A stretch of 64,000 bases of DNA, from positions 52,805,053-52,869,052 of the forward strand of contig CM060732.1 in the NCBI GenBank assembly GCA_030704615.1. Direction: 5' to 3'. The notes beneath the pieces are model-generated. The model had not been told where the DNA came from, did no database searches, and saw nothing but the letters and a program-made list of their open reading frames with translations. Shown here piece by piece: positions 26,601 through 37,979 of the stretch. Position 1 is the stretch's first letter. Each line of letters opens with the position of its first letter. The position numbers were made by a program, and so were the translations under genes. Source of the stretch: Takakia lepidozioides. Lineage: Eukaryota > Streptophyta > Takakiopsida > Takakiales > Takakiaceae.

Positions 26601-27650
26601 ACAGAATGCCTAAGCAAGATGTGGTCTCATGGACTGCGATGATTGGAGGATGTGCACAGAGTGGTCATGGTGAGGAGGCTTTCAAACTCTTTCGACAAAT
26701 GCAAAGAGAGGGTGTGAAGCATCCCTGGAACAGGGCAAGTGGGTCCATGCCTACATTATCAAATCTGTGTGTGAGTCAGATGTCTACGTCAGGAATGCCC
26801 TCATTGATTTGTATACCAAATGTGGGAGTGTAGAGGATGCACGGGAGGTGTTTGACAAAATTCTTAAACCAGATGTGGTCTCATGGACTGGATGTTTATA
26901 GGATACGCTCAGCATGGGCGTGCTCAGCATGGGCGTGGTCACGAGGCTCTCCAACTGTTTGAACTGGTGTGAAACCAAATGAGGTCACATTTATTGGTGT
27001 TCTCTCTGCATGCAGCCATTTGGGCCTTGTAGATGAAGGTGGTCATTATTTTCAATCCATGTGTCAAGAGCATGGCATTACACCAACAGAAATGCACTAC
27101 ACCTGCATGGTTGACCTCCTTGGCCGTGCAGGGCGCTTGGATGAAGAAGATTTCATTGCCAACATGGCACTCAAACCAGGTGCTTCAGTGTGGGGGCCTT
27201 GCTTGGTGCCTGCAGAATCTTATGGAAATGTGGAGTTAGCAGAGTGTGCTGCAGAATGTATTTTCAAGGTGGAATCACAAGATGTATACATTTGCCGTTG
27301 GAGATAGATCTCACCCACAAGCAGAGGAGATCTATGAAGCGCTAGAGAGATTGACTTGGCAGATTAAGGAGGCTGGATATGTGCCTGAGACACGCTTTGT
27401 GTTGCGTGATGTGGATCAGCAGATGAAGGAACAGACTCTTTACCACCACAGCGAAAAGCTGGCCATAGCTTTTGGGCTCATTAGCACACCCCCTAGGACC
27501 CCTATCCGCATCATTAAAAACCTATGTGTATGTGGAGAGTGCCGCACCAAGTTGATATCCAAAATTGTTGCACGAGAAATTACTGCAAGGGATGCCATCT
27601 GCTTTCATCACTTCAACAATGGGGTGTGTTCTTGTGGGGACTACTGGTAA
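23699..27650 (+). pseudogene. PLS-class PPR protein with E and DYW domains, decayed
   Basis: The first part (23699-24140) encodes GPDFKHK and LWINSYKKPAC, like the second half of the OSB PDF motif, then a PPR N-terminus. Next come repeated PPR units (24150-25180, 25660-26290, 26396-26960), an E region (26969-27290) and a DYW region (27246-27650) ending CSCGDYW. Plant DYW proteins act in organellar RNA editing; the DYW domain is a zinc-dependent cytidine deaminase. Here HSEKLA (zinc and Glu) is present, but the later CGDCH-type motif reads CGECR, losing its His. Frameshifts interrupt nearly every unit. About 45 codons between the E region and GDRSHPQ appear deleted, and a WWDN block interrupts the array at 25200-25660. 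A functional product is unlikely. The repeat units are much alike, suggesting recent internal expansion before decay. Confidence 0.8.
25478..25655 (+). repeat. OSB-like WWDN segment, copy c, inside the PPR array
   Basis: Matches 23420-23605 over its whole length, with many substitutions. It encodes NLWNEYFSDPSRWWDNQGK after an acceptor-like sequence. Its position between PPR units shows that the PDF-like segment and the PPR array were duplicated or shuffled together. Confidence 0.55.
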
Positions 27651-27825
27651 TAATCTCAGGGTAATACAGCAGCCAGAAAACACTCCAGACAGCTGTACCA
27701 AACTAAAAAATATCTTTCCCCAGGTATGTTACCCACCTTCTGGTAAGGCCTTAAAGTTCTCCCAAGGTTATTTCCCTTGATTTAATACGAGTTACCGCAT
27801 ATATATAAAGAAAAATCAACCTTGT

Positions 27826-28010
27826 CCGGTGTGGTATGATCTTCTCCCCACCCCTGGGTCCCATGAGCCTTGTGCTCAGTTAGTGATCCTGGGTTCAATC
27901 CTTCAACATGTGCCTTCAAACCGACCATTGGCCTCTAGATGGGCTGTGTTGAGCAGTAGGCTCTATAGATTCATTGGACATTAAAGAAAATTTACCTTTA
28001 TCTTTATCAA
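27826..28010 (+). repeat. possible degenerate SINE
   Basis: It shares the body phrase GGTGTGGTATG with the SINE at 14563 and contains a B-box-like GGGTTCAATCC. The A box is not clear, so this is a weak call. Confidence 0.3.
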
Positions 28011-28260
28011 AGAGGTTATTTTCTCCTCAACCATAATGAAGGGCCTGATTTGTGAGAAGTAGTTTCCCGTTTTTTCTTTTTCTTTTTTTCCTTTTCTTTC
28101 TTTTGAAAGTCTTAGGTGTCTGTCTACCTATGGTAATGCACCATGGGAATGACCCACCCTTTTTTGTGAAAATTGAACATAGGTCTTAGAATACGTTGCT
28201 AGTAGTGCGGAGCAACGGGAAGCCCTAGTCCGTGATTTGGAAATCAACTACATTGACAAC

Positions 28261-28419
28261 CAGCATGTAGCCCAGTGGTAATGGGCACATACCACCTTGG
28301 ATGTGGTTGTGGGTTCAAACCACCGTCCGGTGTGTCATGAAGGTGTCCACCTTCCTGTTCTAAGAGGTAAAAAATAAAAAAGAGTTGGACTAAAAAATTT
28401 AAAAAATTTAAAAAAAACT
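28261..28419 (+). repeat. tRNA-derived SINE
   Basis: A-box-like TAGCCCAGTGGTAATGGGC at 28267 and B-box-like GGGTTCAAACC at 28311 sit at tRNA-like spacing. A short body with the phrase CGGTGTGTCATG follows, with an A-rich tail from 28369. No cloverleaf closes. It is a relative of the element at 14563-14779. Confidence 0.65.
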
Positions 28420-28838
28420 ACATTCAAGTCGATTGTACTTATAAATAATACAAAGTCATCCTAATTTGGTTATTGAGCAATGTTCCCTTTTCGTCGAGCG
28501 AAACATACTTTCTAAGATGATATATTTTAACTTGATCACATTCAATGGTAAGCATTATAAGACAATGCCTCGTCGAATGTTCAGGGGAAGTGTGAAGAAC
28601 TTGGCCAGCCTTGGAACTTGGATTCGTCTCAGTTTCTGTTTTTTCTGGACGTATGGAACGGGTGCAATACCGGTAGGTAAATAGTTTCGTGTTGTGACGA
28701 GTTAGATAAGGGTTGTCCGACTGCAATAGGATGGATCAAAACTGGAAATCATACAATCAGCTGAGCAGATTGAAGACAGATTCATGTGAGAAAGTTGGCA
28801 GTTTGTTTTGATTTGTGGATTAGGTCGTCGGATTCGAG

Positions 28839-29162
28839 TTGTTCTTAAAGATGGCATTATATAGTTGTGGTGGAGTCTGGGATGCTGATTTTGTGTCCTA
28901 TAGTCGTACTTCAAGGGATCCAACTCTAACCTTGGAGTATGAGAACGAAGAAGTGTTGGATGGATATCCCAATATACTTACATTGAATTTCTCAAATGTG
29001 GCTTCTTTCAGAGGGAAATGCAAGAATTTGATGGATCGTTTGATTGAAAGCCAAGGATGTCCATACTTGGCATTTATTGGTGTTTCTCCAGGGGTTTTTG
29101 AGCAGATTGATGGACTCCGCGAGGGGAGCTCTAGCCTACCTCGGATGACCAGCCAACCATAG
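28839..29162 (+). CDS. unrecognised open frame of 107 codons
   Basis: A frame with protein-like composition, including FVSYSRTSRDPTLTLEYENE and a Cys-Pro-Tyr-Leu segment. It ends 28 bp before the chromodomain retrotransposon. I do not recognise it. It could be an exon of a gene interrupted by that insertion, but no continuation was found beyond 35779. Confidence 0.25.
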   Translation: MFLKMALYSCGGVWDADFVSYSRTSRDPTLTLEYENEEVLDGYPNILTLNFSNVASFRGKCKNLMDRLIESQGCPYLAFIGVSPGVFEQIDGLREGSSSLPRMTSQP

Positions 29163-29190
29163 GAGTGCTTGCGGTGGATGCAGGTGCAGG

Positions 29191-29593
29191 TGTCGCGCAC
29201 CTCAATTCGGTAAACTCCCCTTCAAGTCATAGTTACTCGCTTTGATGCGCGCGCCTGACTCCCAACCTGGCCGCCGGGCCAACTTGGAGCCTCTATGGAC
29301 CGTGATGAGTCCCAAGACTCCCCACGACTCCCACCACGAGGTCTCCGCCCCCATGGTGAGTCCTATGCCACCCCCACTAATCCCACTAAGCTACCACCAC
29401 CCCTTGTGAGCCACCCCCACCGCAACCCGGTGTGCGGGGCTCCACCTAGTGAGCGCCTCCGCCTCCTTGAGTGCCTTGGGCACTCAAGGGTGCTTCAGCC
29501 CCCCCCCATACCTATCGCTGCCGCTGCCCCCCACCACAGGGGCAGCCCCTCATGTGTCCCGACCCCCTGCCCTCAAGGCAAAGGGCCGCGACC
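29191..29593 (-). repeat. 3' LTR of the chromovirus, internally deleted
   Basis: It matches the LTR at 35056-35779 at both ends but lacks the middle: it runs from ...CAACTTGGAGCC (about 29289) directly to TATGGACCGTGATGAG. The missing part includes the TATA region. Its inner end reads CGCGACCA rather than CGCGACA. A polypurine-like TAGGGGTGTG (- strand) adjoins it. Confidence 0.85.
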
Positions 29594-30469
29594 ACACCCC
29601 TACCAACAGGGAGTCGATGTCCTCATCGACTTGTCCATTTTGTAGAAACGAATATCCAAGTTGTGGCGTCCCACATCAAGGAGTTTGTTTCTGTACCATG
29701 GCGTCCCATGGTAAGGAACCAAACCCCACACTTGACTCTACTCTCCACTAGCTAGTTCGGCCGACTTTCTCCAAGTCCGGCCAGGGTGGAGCCCCTCCAG
29801 CTCCTCCTAGTGCACTCTTCTTGGCCTACTTCAAGGCCAAGGAACGATCCTCCCCGAGGATCGAATCGCCTTACCTGCAACAACATTGCTTGCGATCGCT
29901 CATGATGCCGTTTTTGGCACACCTTGAGCAAGGGTTCACCTGGAACCCTCTTTGACTAGGAAGATAACCTTGAACCAACCGTGCGCCCCAATCACTACAA
30001 TTGGTCCGCCTTGGAATGCTGGCCTGAGGTACGGGAACACGCCGAAGCCGCACTACGACTTCGTCCCGAGCTACACGATTATAGTACGTGAACGGAAGCA
30101 CGTAGCTTCCGCGTTAGCCCGCACTACAAGGCAACCCCTCGGTAACGCAGTTAGTACGCGCCGCGCCAGGTGCGCACTAGCACGTGAACTCCCAAAAAGG
30201 CGCACTTTCCTTGCCCCTTGGATGGGAGTCACCCGATTTCGGCACTGCGCAAACACACGATTACCCAATTTACCTCTCCCACTTTTGTAAGCTAGCATGC
30301 ATTCTACACACTAGCCACCACACCATGCATCACCATTCCCAAACACAATAGGACGCACAATATTTGGAACCCATTTCCTTTATAACAAATTTTTGTTCAA
30401 TACAAGTTTTTGCAATCGGATTCCTGAGCTAGCTAAACCGGGCTAAGCATGCATTTCCTCCCCCACGCT

Positions 30470-31004
30470 TCAAGGTTGATGTCCCCATCAACGCTTCCTC
30501 CGCTTTTGAGGTCGCCCTTCGAAAGCTGCAACAACCGCCTCGGATGCGTTTCCCATTTCTGAGGCACGCACCCAAGATGCCTCCACATGATGATAGCCCT
30601 TCCATTTGACGAGATACTCCGTTTCTCGGTTCCTGAACCTCCTCGACTTAAGTATTGCCCCACCTCGTACTCAGGTTCATTTTCATGATCCACAGCATAG
30701 GTGGCGGACGCAACACTTGATGCCGATTCGGACGCGCTTCATCTTTGAAGTAAGGCTTCAAAAGGGAGACATGGAATACTGGGTGCACCTTGCTGTTTGC
30801 TGGCAACTCCAATTCATACACATCCTCATTCATAACCTTCCGAATGCGAAAGGGTCCCGCATACGGAGGCACGAACTTCGGACTCACTTCCGGAGGTAGT
30901 CGGAAATTCTTGATGTTCAACCAGACCTCTGTGCCTGCCTCAAACTTCACTTCCCTCCGCTTCCGATTCGCCTGCCTTTCAATACCGTTTCCTAGCTTTG
31001 GCAA
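30470..31004 (-). pseudogene. chromovirus integrase C-terminus and chromodomain
   Basis: The segment includes [11 protein letters not shown], the GPY/F-type module of gypsy integrases, and [13 protein letters not shown], usual just before the chromodomain. The chromodomain itself (about 30680-30500) starts EYEVG; a frameshift then separates it from the reading frame with YLVKWKGY-type residues. Chromodomains direct integration toward marked chromatin. Broken here. Confidence 0.75.
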
Positions 31005-31049
31005 TATTGTACTTTGCGAGCTTCAACAAACACTCGCGTTCTTCCAGTA

Positions 31050-31776
31050 CCCCGCCGCTACTGCCGGTTCCTCACGTCCTGGGCGGCCCAACTTGTCGGC
31101 ACCAGAGGTGCTTTTCCATAGACCAACACAAAAGGGGAAACTCCCGTTGCGGAATGTTCTGTGTTATTATAACAGAACTCTGCCGCGTCTAAGTGTTCCA
31201 TCCAGTCTGATTGGTCTGCCGACACGTAATTCCGCAAGAATGCTTCACTACGGAATTCACTCTTTCCGTTTGGCCGTCCGTCGTAGGTCGGAAGGCGGTG
31301 CTCATCTTCAGCCTCGTCCCCATCTTCTTCCAAAGTGCTCTCCAGAATTTACTTGTAAACTTTGGATCACGGTCTGAGACAATATCCTTCGGGACTCCAT
31401 GATGCTTTAAGACGTGGGCGAAGTAAAGTCGCCCTGTCTCCTGCGCCGTTGCCGTCTCCTTGGTGGGGATGAAATGGCCCATTTTTACTGAACCTATCTA
31501 CCACCACCATGATTGCATCGAATCCTTTTGACAGCGGCATAGCAGTCATGAAATCCATCGAGACGCTTTCCCAAGTCCCCTCTGGAATCGGCAAGGGTTG
31601 TAACAGCCCCGCTTGCTTTTTGTACTCGCTCCGTTTTGTTGGCATGTGGTGCATGTCTTGACATACTCCTCTGCCTCCTCCCTCAGTTTGGGCCAGAAAT
31701 ACTCTTTCTTCAAGAGTGCCGCAGTGCGCTTGGCTCCGCCGTGGCCTGCAAGCGGGCTATCATGACATTCTCTCAA
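31050..31776 (-). pseudogene. chromovirus integrase
   Basis: An HHCC zinc-binding region (HDSPLAGHGG and CTTCQQ) is followed by the core with catalytic Asp in SMDFMTAMP, Asp in VSDRDPKF and the Glu region DGQTERVN. Two or more frameshifts lie between these parts. Confidence 0.85.
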
Positions 31777-33378
31777 GAGACTATCCCTGATCCCTCCTTC
31801 GGCACGTAGAGACGCTTTTGCTTATACCGGAGCAGTCCATTTTGCAAGTGGAACTGCGATTTAACCCCCATCCTCAAGTCCTGCATCACGGACTTCGCCA
31901 GCTCATCCTTCCGGCAAGCCTTCCGGATCTTCCTTTGGAGTGTCGTCTCGCCCTTGTACACCAACAAGAGCTGCTGCTTTCTACTTAAAGCATCGGCCAC
32001 CACATTGTCTCGTCCCGGTTTGTACTGGATATCCACGTCGAACACTGCCAAAGTATCTTGCCACCTAAGTTGTTTTGGGGACACTTGGGCTGCGTGGCAA
32101 AATACTTCACCGTGACATTGTCCGTGAACACCTTCACTGGGTTGGAACCAACATAGTGGCGCCAGAGCTCAAGGCAATGCACCACCGCCTTCATCTCTTT
32201 TTCGTGCGTCGGCCACCGTCGCTCCACTTCATTCAGTTTCTTACTTTCGTAAGCCACTGGACGTCCATCTTGCATAAGTACACCCCCCAATCGCGAAGTC
32301 TGATGCATCTGTATGAATCTCAAACGGACGATCGAACTCCGGGATTTTCAAGACTGGAGCTTCCGTCATCCGCTGCTTCAATTCAGCAAAAGCTTGGCCA
32401 CAAAATGTGTTCCATACCCAGACTTTGGATTACACAGAAGGTCCGACAGCGGCCCCGCGATCTTGGCGAAATTTCTCACATACTTCCGGTAATAGGAGGC
32501 GAGTCCTAGGAAGGATCGCACTCCCGGGACCGAAGTCGGAGGCTCCCAGTCCAAGATCGCCCTCACCTTTCTGTCATCCATTTTGATCCGATCCTGTGTA
32601 ATCACATGCCCCAAGAACTCCACTTTCGTGACCCCGAATTCGCACTTTGAAGCTTTGGCATACAGCTTCCCTTCCCGCAATTTTTGGAACACCCTTTTGA
32701 GGTGCTCCAGGTGCTCCTCCTTTGTTTTCGAGTACACCAAGATGTCGTCGATGTACATGATCACAAAGTCATCCAACCACTCCTGGAAAAGGCTGTTCAT
32801 CAGCATGCTAAATGTCGCCGGTGCATTGGTGAGCCCAAAAGGCATCACCAAGAACTCATATGAACCATACCTTGTCCTGCACGCGGTCTTCTCCTCATCT
32901 CCTTCCGCCACCCGAATTTGGTGATAGCCGGAGCGCAAGTCGATCCGGCTGAAATACTTCGCTCCTGCCAACCGATCGAAGAGGTCGTCGATCCTTGGCA
33001 AAGGGTACCGGTTTTTTATAGTCACCTTATTCAGAGCCCTGTAATCGACACACATCCGCAGCGTCCCATCCTTCTTGTCTGCAAATAGCACCGGGGCTCC
33101 GTAAGGTGACTTACTCGGCCAGATGTACCCCTTTGACATTAGATCCTTGAGCTGAGTCTTCAGCTCGACCACTCTCTGTGGCTCAACCGGTAGGGCGCCT
33201 TGGCAGGCGGTTCCGATCCCGGTATCACCTCAATCTTGTGGTCAACTCCTCTTCGCGGTGGCAAGCCGCTTGGTAAATCCTCCGGTATCACATCCTGGTA
33301 TTTCTCCAAAATCCCCTTGATCCAATCTGGGCTCGGCTCCCCATCGCCTTCTCCCTTCACTTCTCTAATGTAAAGCAA
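31773..33378 (-). pseudogene. chromovirus reverse transcriptase and RNase H
   Basis: RT (33172-32378) is continuous: [30 protein letters not shown] and the catalytic YIDD (in [10 protein letters not shown]), then the connection [10 protein letters not shown]. RNase H (about 32330-31990) shows the gypsy pattern VAYESKKL and a later FTDN. A frameshift precedes NVVADALSRK. A frameshift near 33170 also separates RT from its N-terminal part. Confidence 0.9.
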
Positions 33379-33384
33379 GAAACT

Positions 33385-34060
33385 GGGGTTCGTGTGCCTC
33401 CTCCACGGCCCACTCCCTTGCTGACAGAAGGTTTATTCGCCCTCCCACGGATTTGGGCGTTTCCGACACTCGTAAGACCTCGCCACCATTCCCACATGGC
33501 AGCGTGACTACTCTCTTGCGGCCATCTATGACCGCTCCGGATTTGCTCAAAAAGGTCATCCCTAAAATGAGATCTACTCCATCGATCTCGCAGATGGTGA
33601 AGTTCTCACGTCCCTCCCAACTCCCCAGTTGAAGAGGAACATCTATCGCCAACCTTGTCGCCAACTGTGGTTCTCCTTTGGCAGAACGCACCTCAATAGA
33701 GGCCCCCACGTCACTTGTCGGGAGTCCCAGCTTTTGTGCCGTTGCCGGTGTCATGAAGGAGTGCGACGCTCCTGTGTCCACCAACAACGACACATTAGTT
33801 CCGGATATTATCCCATCCACGAACAATAACTGACTCCCTTTTCGTAAGGCGCCAGTTTCCTGATACAACTCACAAGAAAATTTGCCTACCTTGCAAGTCC
33901 TGGCGACCACCGCTTCCACCAAGCGACTGATGGTATCTTCTGACAGCTCCGTGGTCGCCCGAGCCATGTTCAATTGCCGGGGCTTCGTGCACTTCTTGGC
34001 CATGTGCCGGGCTCCCCGCAATTGAAACACACTCCATCAAAGGTCGCCTTCTGTCCGCCA
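33385..34060 (-). pseudogene. chromovirus zinc knuckle and aspartic protease
   Basis: The knuckle starts CFNCGEPG in one frame and continues HMAKKC in another, so a single-base change splits it. The protease follows with LLVDTGASHSF (catalytic DTG) and ILGMTFL. It is open from 34030 to 33365. Confidence 0.85.
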
Positions 34061-34289
34061 TAAGCCGCTCCACCCGCTTTTCCTTTCGGAGCACCGGGTG
34101 CCGCCTTGACGTGTGAAGGCCCTCCCTTCGATTTCCACGTGCCATTATCGCCGCGTGGCCTATCCCACTTCTTTTCCGGTCGGAAGGAGTCACCTTCCCG
34201 CCGAATCTTCTTGTGGTTCAGCTCCGTACGGCCTTGTCTTTCACCCCTAGGGACATCCGAGAAACATTCAGCCCTCTCAATTGCCTCGT

Positions 34290-35000
34290 TCAAAGTCTTG
34301 GGTGGCTTCTGACCATTTCTGGTTCTGCCATGTCCGCGACTTCGAGCAACAGCACATTGAAAGCCTGGACGTACCCCCGAATGTCATCTGTTTGCTTCAA
34401 ATTCCTCATCTTGTCCCGGGCAAGCCAGGACGCGTTGAGGGGCACAAACTGTCTCTTCAACAATTCCTTGAACCCACTCCAGTTCAAGGTTTCCGGACTT
34501 GGACCTCGGTCGTGAAGGCGTTTCTGCCACCATTGTTGAGCATAGCCCCTCAAATAGGTGGGAGCCACTTCCACGCGATCCTCGTCACTCAACTTGGCCG
34601 CCCGGAAGTACTGCTCCAGCTCCAAGAGCCAGGTGTTGAGTGCCTTCCGATTTCGGACGCCCTCAAAGGTGCCGGGTTCCTTAGGCTTCACCTTAAACTT
34701 TGCCTTAGTGGAAGTGGCATTAGCCGCCTTCAACACGTCTTTCAACGTCCCGCCAAACTGCGCCAACAACCCTTCCCAAAAGGCTGCCGGCATAGGAGGC
34801 ATCTCTTGGTTTGTCGGAGCTCTCAAGGATTCCTCGGGCTTCGACTCCTCGGATTCCTCCCGCTCTTGGGCGGCCTCGTTTTCGGAAACATGCATCGCTT
34901 CCTCAAACGGCCGCCTCGGTGACACGCCGCCCCCATCGGGCTCACCGGGATCATCATCTTTTGGGCCGTTCCGCTTTCGCTTTGGCTTGCCCGACCCCAT
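34290..35000 (-). CDS. chromovirus gag, N-terminal part
   Basis: Open from the ATG at 35000. Basic N-terminus (GKPKRKRN), acidic middle, then the gypsy gag core with LELEQYFRAAKLSD and WWQKRL. The frame is lost at about 34290, before the zinc knuckle. Gag forms the particle that packages element RNA. Confidence 0.8.
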   Translation of the reverse strand: MGSGKPKRKRNGPKDDDPGEPDGGGVSPRRPFEEAMHVSENEAAQEREESEESKPEESLRAPTNQEMPPMPAAFWEGLLAQFGGTLKDVLKAANATSTKAKFKVKPKEPGTFEGVRNRKALNTWLLELEQYFRAAKLSDEDRVEVAPTYLRGYAQQWWQKRLHDRGPSPETLNWSGFKELLKRQFVPLNASWLARDKMRNLKQTDDIRGYVQAFNVLLLEVADMAEPEMVRSHPRL

Positions 35001-35041
35001 GATGAGGCCAATCCCAAGGACGATCGCGTACTGAACTCTAA

Positions 35042-35053
35042 GCTCTGATACCA
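35042..35053 (-). other. primer-binding site for the chromovirus
   Basis: TGGTATCAGAGC on the - strand, two bases from the LTR end, complementary to the 3' end of initiator-Met tRNA, the usual primer of plant gypsy elements. Confidence 0.9.
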
Positions 35054-35055
35054 AT

Positions 35056-35779
35056 TGTCGCGCACCTCAATTCGGTAAACTCCCCTTCAAGTCATAGTTA
35101 CTCGCTTTGATGCGCGCGCCTGACTCCCAACCTGGCCGCCGGGCCAACTTGGAGCTTCGGCTGCTCACCGGGACATAACGGTCCCCTTTCGCTTCCCTCT
35201 AAAACCCTCCACCTAATTGGGACTAGGAGAATTCCCTTTGGTAGATGGCAGTCCGGAACAGCTCCCCACTCTTTGGTCGCTTTCCGGCTCGCTCGCTTAC
35301 TCACTAGTTTTTGGTCACCAACGGGCTTGCACCGTTCTCGGGGTTACTACTCCCTATATATACTTCTGTAGCTGTCCGCGGGGGTTTCACAACCAGCCAT
35401 GCCATTTTATGGCGAACCACCACGAAGACCCTCGATTCCCGGTGGTGAGTCGCGGTGAGTCTTGGCCCGCTCACCACGGCCCCTATGGACCGTGATGAGT
35501 CCCAAGACTCCCCACGACTCCCACCACGAGGTCTCCGCCCCCATGGTGAGTCCTATGCCACCCCCACTAAGTCCCACTAAGCTACCACCACCCCTTGTGG
35601 AGCCACCCCACCGCAACCCGGTGTGCGGGGCTCCACCTAGTGAGCGCCTCCACTTCCCTGAGTGCCTTGGGCACTCAAGGGTGCCTCAGCCCCCATACCT
35701 ATCGCTGCCGCTGCCCCCACCACAGGGGCAGCCCCTCATGTGTCCCGACCCCCTGCCCTCAAGGCAAAGGGCCGCGACA
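35056..35779 (-). repeat. 5' LTR of the chromovirus
   Basis: 724 bp bounded by TGTCGCG and CGCGACA. A TATA-like TATATATA lies at about 35354-35363, read on the - strand into the element. It contains the segment missing from the partner LTR. Confidence 0.88.
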
Positions 35780-35890
35780 GCAGGTGTAGGCTATGTTAGA
35801 AACCTAGTATTCCAAACCATAAGCCGCAACAGGTTCTCTACCCGGTTACCTTGTGGAGAGGGGGTTAGGGACATGTTCATGACCGGTTGA

Positions 35891-37465
35891 GTGACAATTT
35901 GTCACACAGAGGTGCCATTAGTTGCTGGGGATAGTGCCGGTTCGAGCACTAGCGATACTAGTGGGTACACGAGACGAGGTGTGCGGTTTAGGCCACCTTC
36001 ACCTCCAGTGTCTTCTACGGAAGGTTCTGATTCGGATTGTGAATCAGGAGGACTCACACCGGCGGTGCAAGTTGTTTCATTGCCATTGTTGTGGGACACA
36101 ATGGAGGAGATGTATGGAGCTACCAAGGGGCCACGAAGGTACTCTGGGGCGGTGGGCACCATCGAGTTGGATGATTTTATCCAAGAGTTTGATAGTTGGT
36201 GTGATTTGCAGCAAATGCGCAATCCACAACTATTTACGCCTTTCATGGCATGGAATGGGCTGTTTCAGCACCTTGAGGGGCCGCCTATGGATGATTACCA
36301 TGAATTCAGGCGGGGGCATGAGGTTGAGATCGAGGAGTGGAGGATGTACTGGTCACCCGACTATGTCTCCCATCATTAGGGGCACTAGAGCCACGAGGGT
36401 AGTGGCTACACCTGCCGCTGCACCGGCAGCTTCAGCAAGCAGCAGTGGGACTAGTGTGACTGGTGGTACCGTAGCTACGACGTCCACCCAAGCTACTATT
36501 GCACCAGCACCAGTGGCGGTGTCTGCCTTCAACCCTGTTGTGGAGTTCTTCGAAGAGTTGAGAAGGAATTACCAAGGGGTGAGGACAGAGAAGTTGAGGA
36601 GCTTGCAAGAATTCCAACGGAAGCCTACTGAGAGCTTGAGGGAGGTTTTCACTCGCATGAGGCGCTTGATTAATGTAACCCAAGGGGTTACGGAGGCTCA
36701 GGCAGTCCAATTCTGGTATGGGATATTGGACAAGGAGCTGAGGAGAAGGGTGCGGGATGCAACTCTCCTACAAGCGGCCCAACCCACCTTAGCAAATGTG
36801 TTTTTGCTGGCAGAGCGGATAGAGCTCAACATGGTGGAGGAACGAGTGGTCACGGTGGGATTTGCTAAGGAGGCACCACAGGGTAGTGGTGCTCCTAGCC
36901 AGCCACTACCTCAACGTGCTCAAAGCAACAAGGGGGCTCGGGTGAAGCCGACAACGGGGGACCTTAGATGCAGGGGTCTCTCCCTTCATTTGCTGGCCAA
37001 CAACGGGAGGATGTGGTGTGTTGGACATGTGGAGGACCCCATGTCAAGAAGGATTGCCCAGAGGGAGGCAATGGTTTGGCACCGGCACAGCCTGCATAGT
37101 TGCAGTATGGGCAATGTGGCAAGTACGGGCATGGAGAAGCCCAGTGCTATGGTTTGCATTCTGAGTTGCGCCCAGGCCAGTTTCAAGGGAACAATGGTGG
37201 CCGGGGGCGAGGTGGAGCAGCCCAGAGAGGACGAGGTGGCCAGGCACGAGGTGCAGGCCAAGGGCAAGCTCAACATGGCCAAGGACACGGAGGTCAGGGT
37301 GGTGACCAAGGCATGGCCAACCGGCTTCAGCAGCTAGAGCAGAGGCTTGCTGCCATGGCTACAGCTCAGGTGGTACCGGCTCCAAGGCCGGATGGTCCAC
37401 CTCCTGCTCCTGAGGGAGGAGATATGGGAGGCATGGGATTCATGTGCAGAGCAGCACTACCATAA
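35891..37465 (+). pseudogene. gag of the DNMT element
   Basis: The first frame (35891-36379) has an acidic N-terminus and the capsid-like FIQEFDSWCDLQQ. It shifts near 36375 to a frame with FFEELRRNYQGVRTEKLRSL and VFTRMRRLI, typical of gag core. After about 37000 a third frame holds a zinc knuckle CWTCGGPHVKKDC and a second, YGQCGKYGHGEAQC, whose first Cys is now Tyr, followed by a Gly/Arg/Gln-rich tail. Gag packages RNA; two frameshifts break it here. Confidence 0.75.
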
Positions 37466-37979
37466 GTGCAGGTGGAGTCTGTTGTAGCCATGACCCGAGG
37501 AGCAGCATGAGTTCCTGAGCTACGAGATGCAGAGGTGGAATTGGATCCACAACGTGGGGAAGCAAGCCGTCAGGCCAGGCTTCCTCAGTCATTCATATTG
37601 GCAGAGACAGTGTCGACGTTATCCATGGCACTTAGTTCTCGCCCGACTATTACCGAGGCGGAGGTTACTATGCCATTGGGAAGAGCTACATGGGAAAACT
37701 ACATGGGCAGAACCACTACCTAGTGTTGCCAAGGCTACGGCAGCTAGTGTGCTGCTGGGAGCGGCCACATCTGTGTGTCAGGCTCCATTGTTCTCGGCTA
37801 CCATGATTGCGACGCCGGGGGTAAGACCAGCTGAGCTGTTCAGGCTGGCAGCTACACTTTGTGAGAGTGGGGAGGTTACTTCAACTTCTGCGGAGATAGT
37901 GGGAGGTGTAGTGCCGAAGGGACCCTCGGATTTTAGGGTCAAGACTGCCACGGCGGCGCCATGGCAAGCTGCAGCTGCC

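Larger units (their letters stand above)
29191..35779 (-). mobile_element. Ty3/gypsy chromovirus with two LTRs and target-site duplication
   Basis: The element lies on the - strand. Its LTRs begin TGTCGCG and end CGCGACA on the + strand. The 5-bp sequence GCAGG immediately precedes 29191 and immediately follows 35779, a target-site duplication. A primer-binding site TGGTATCAGAGC (initiator-Met tRNA) lies next to the 5' LTR at 35042-35053. The internal order is gag, protease, RT, RNase H, integrase, chromodomain, as in plant chromoviruses. Several frameshifts interrupt the frames. The two LTRs differ by a deletion of about 320 bp. The element is complete in outline but not autonomous. Confidence 0.92.

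Noticed and set aside
29295-29755. Proline-rich open frames
   Set aside because: They lie wholly inside the chromovirus LTR and recur in the other LTR at 35462-35890, so they are repeat DNA and not genes.
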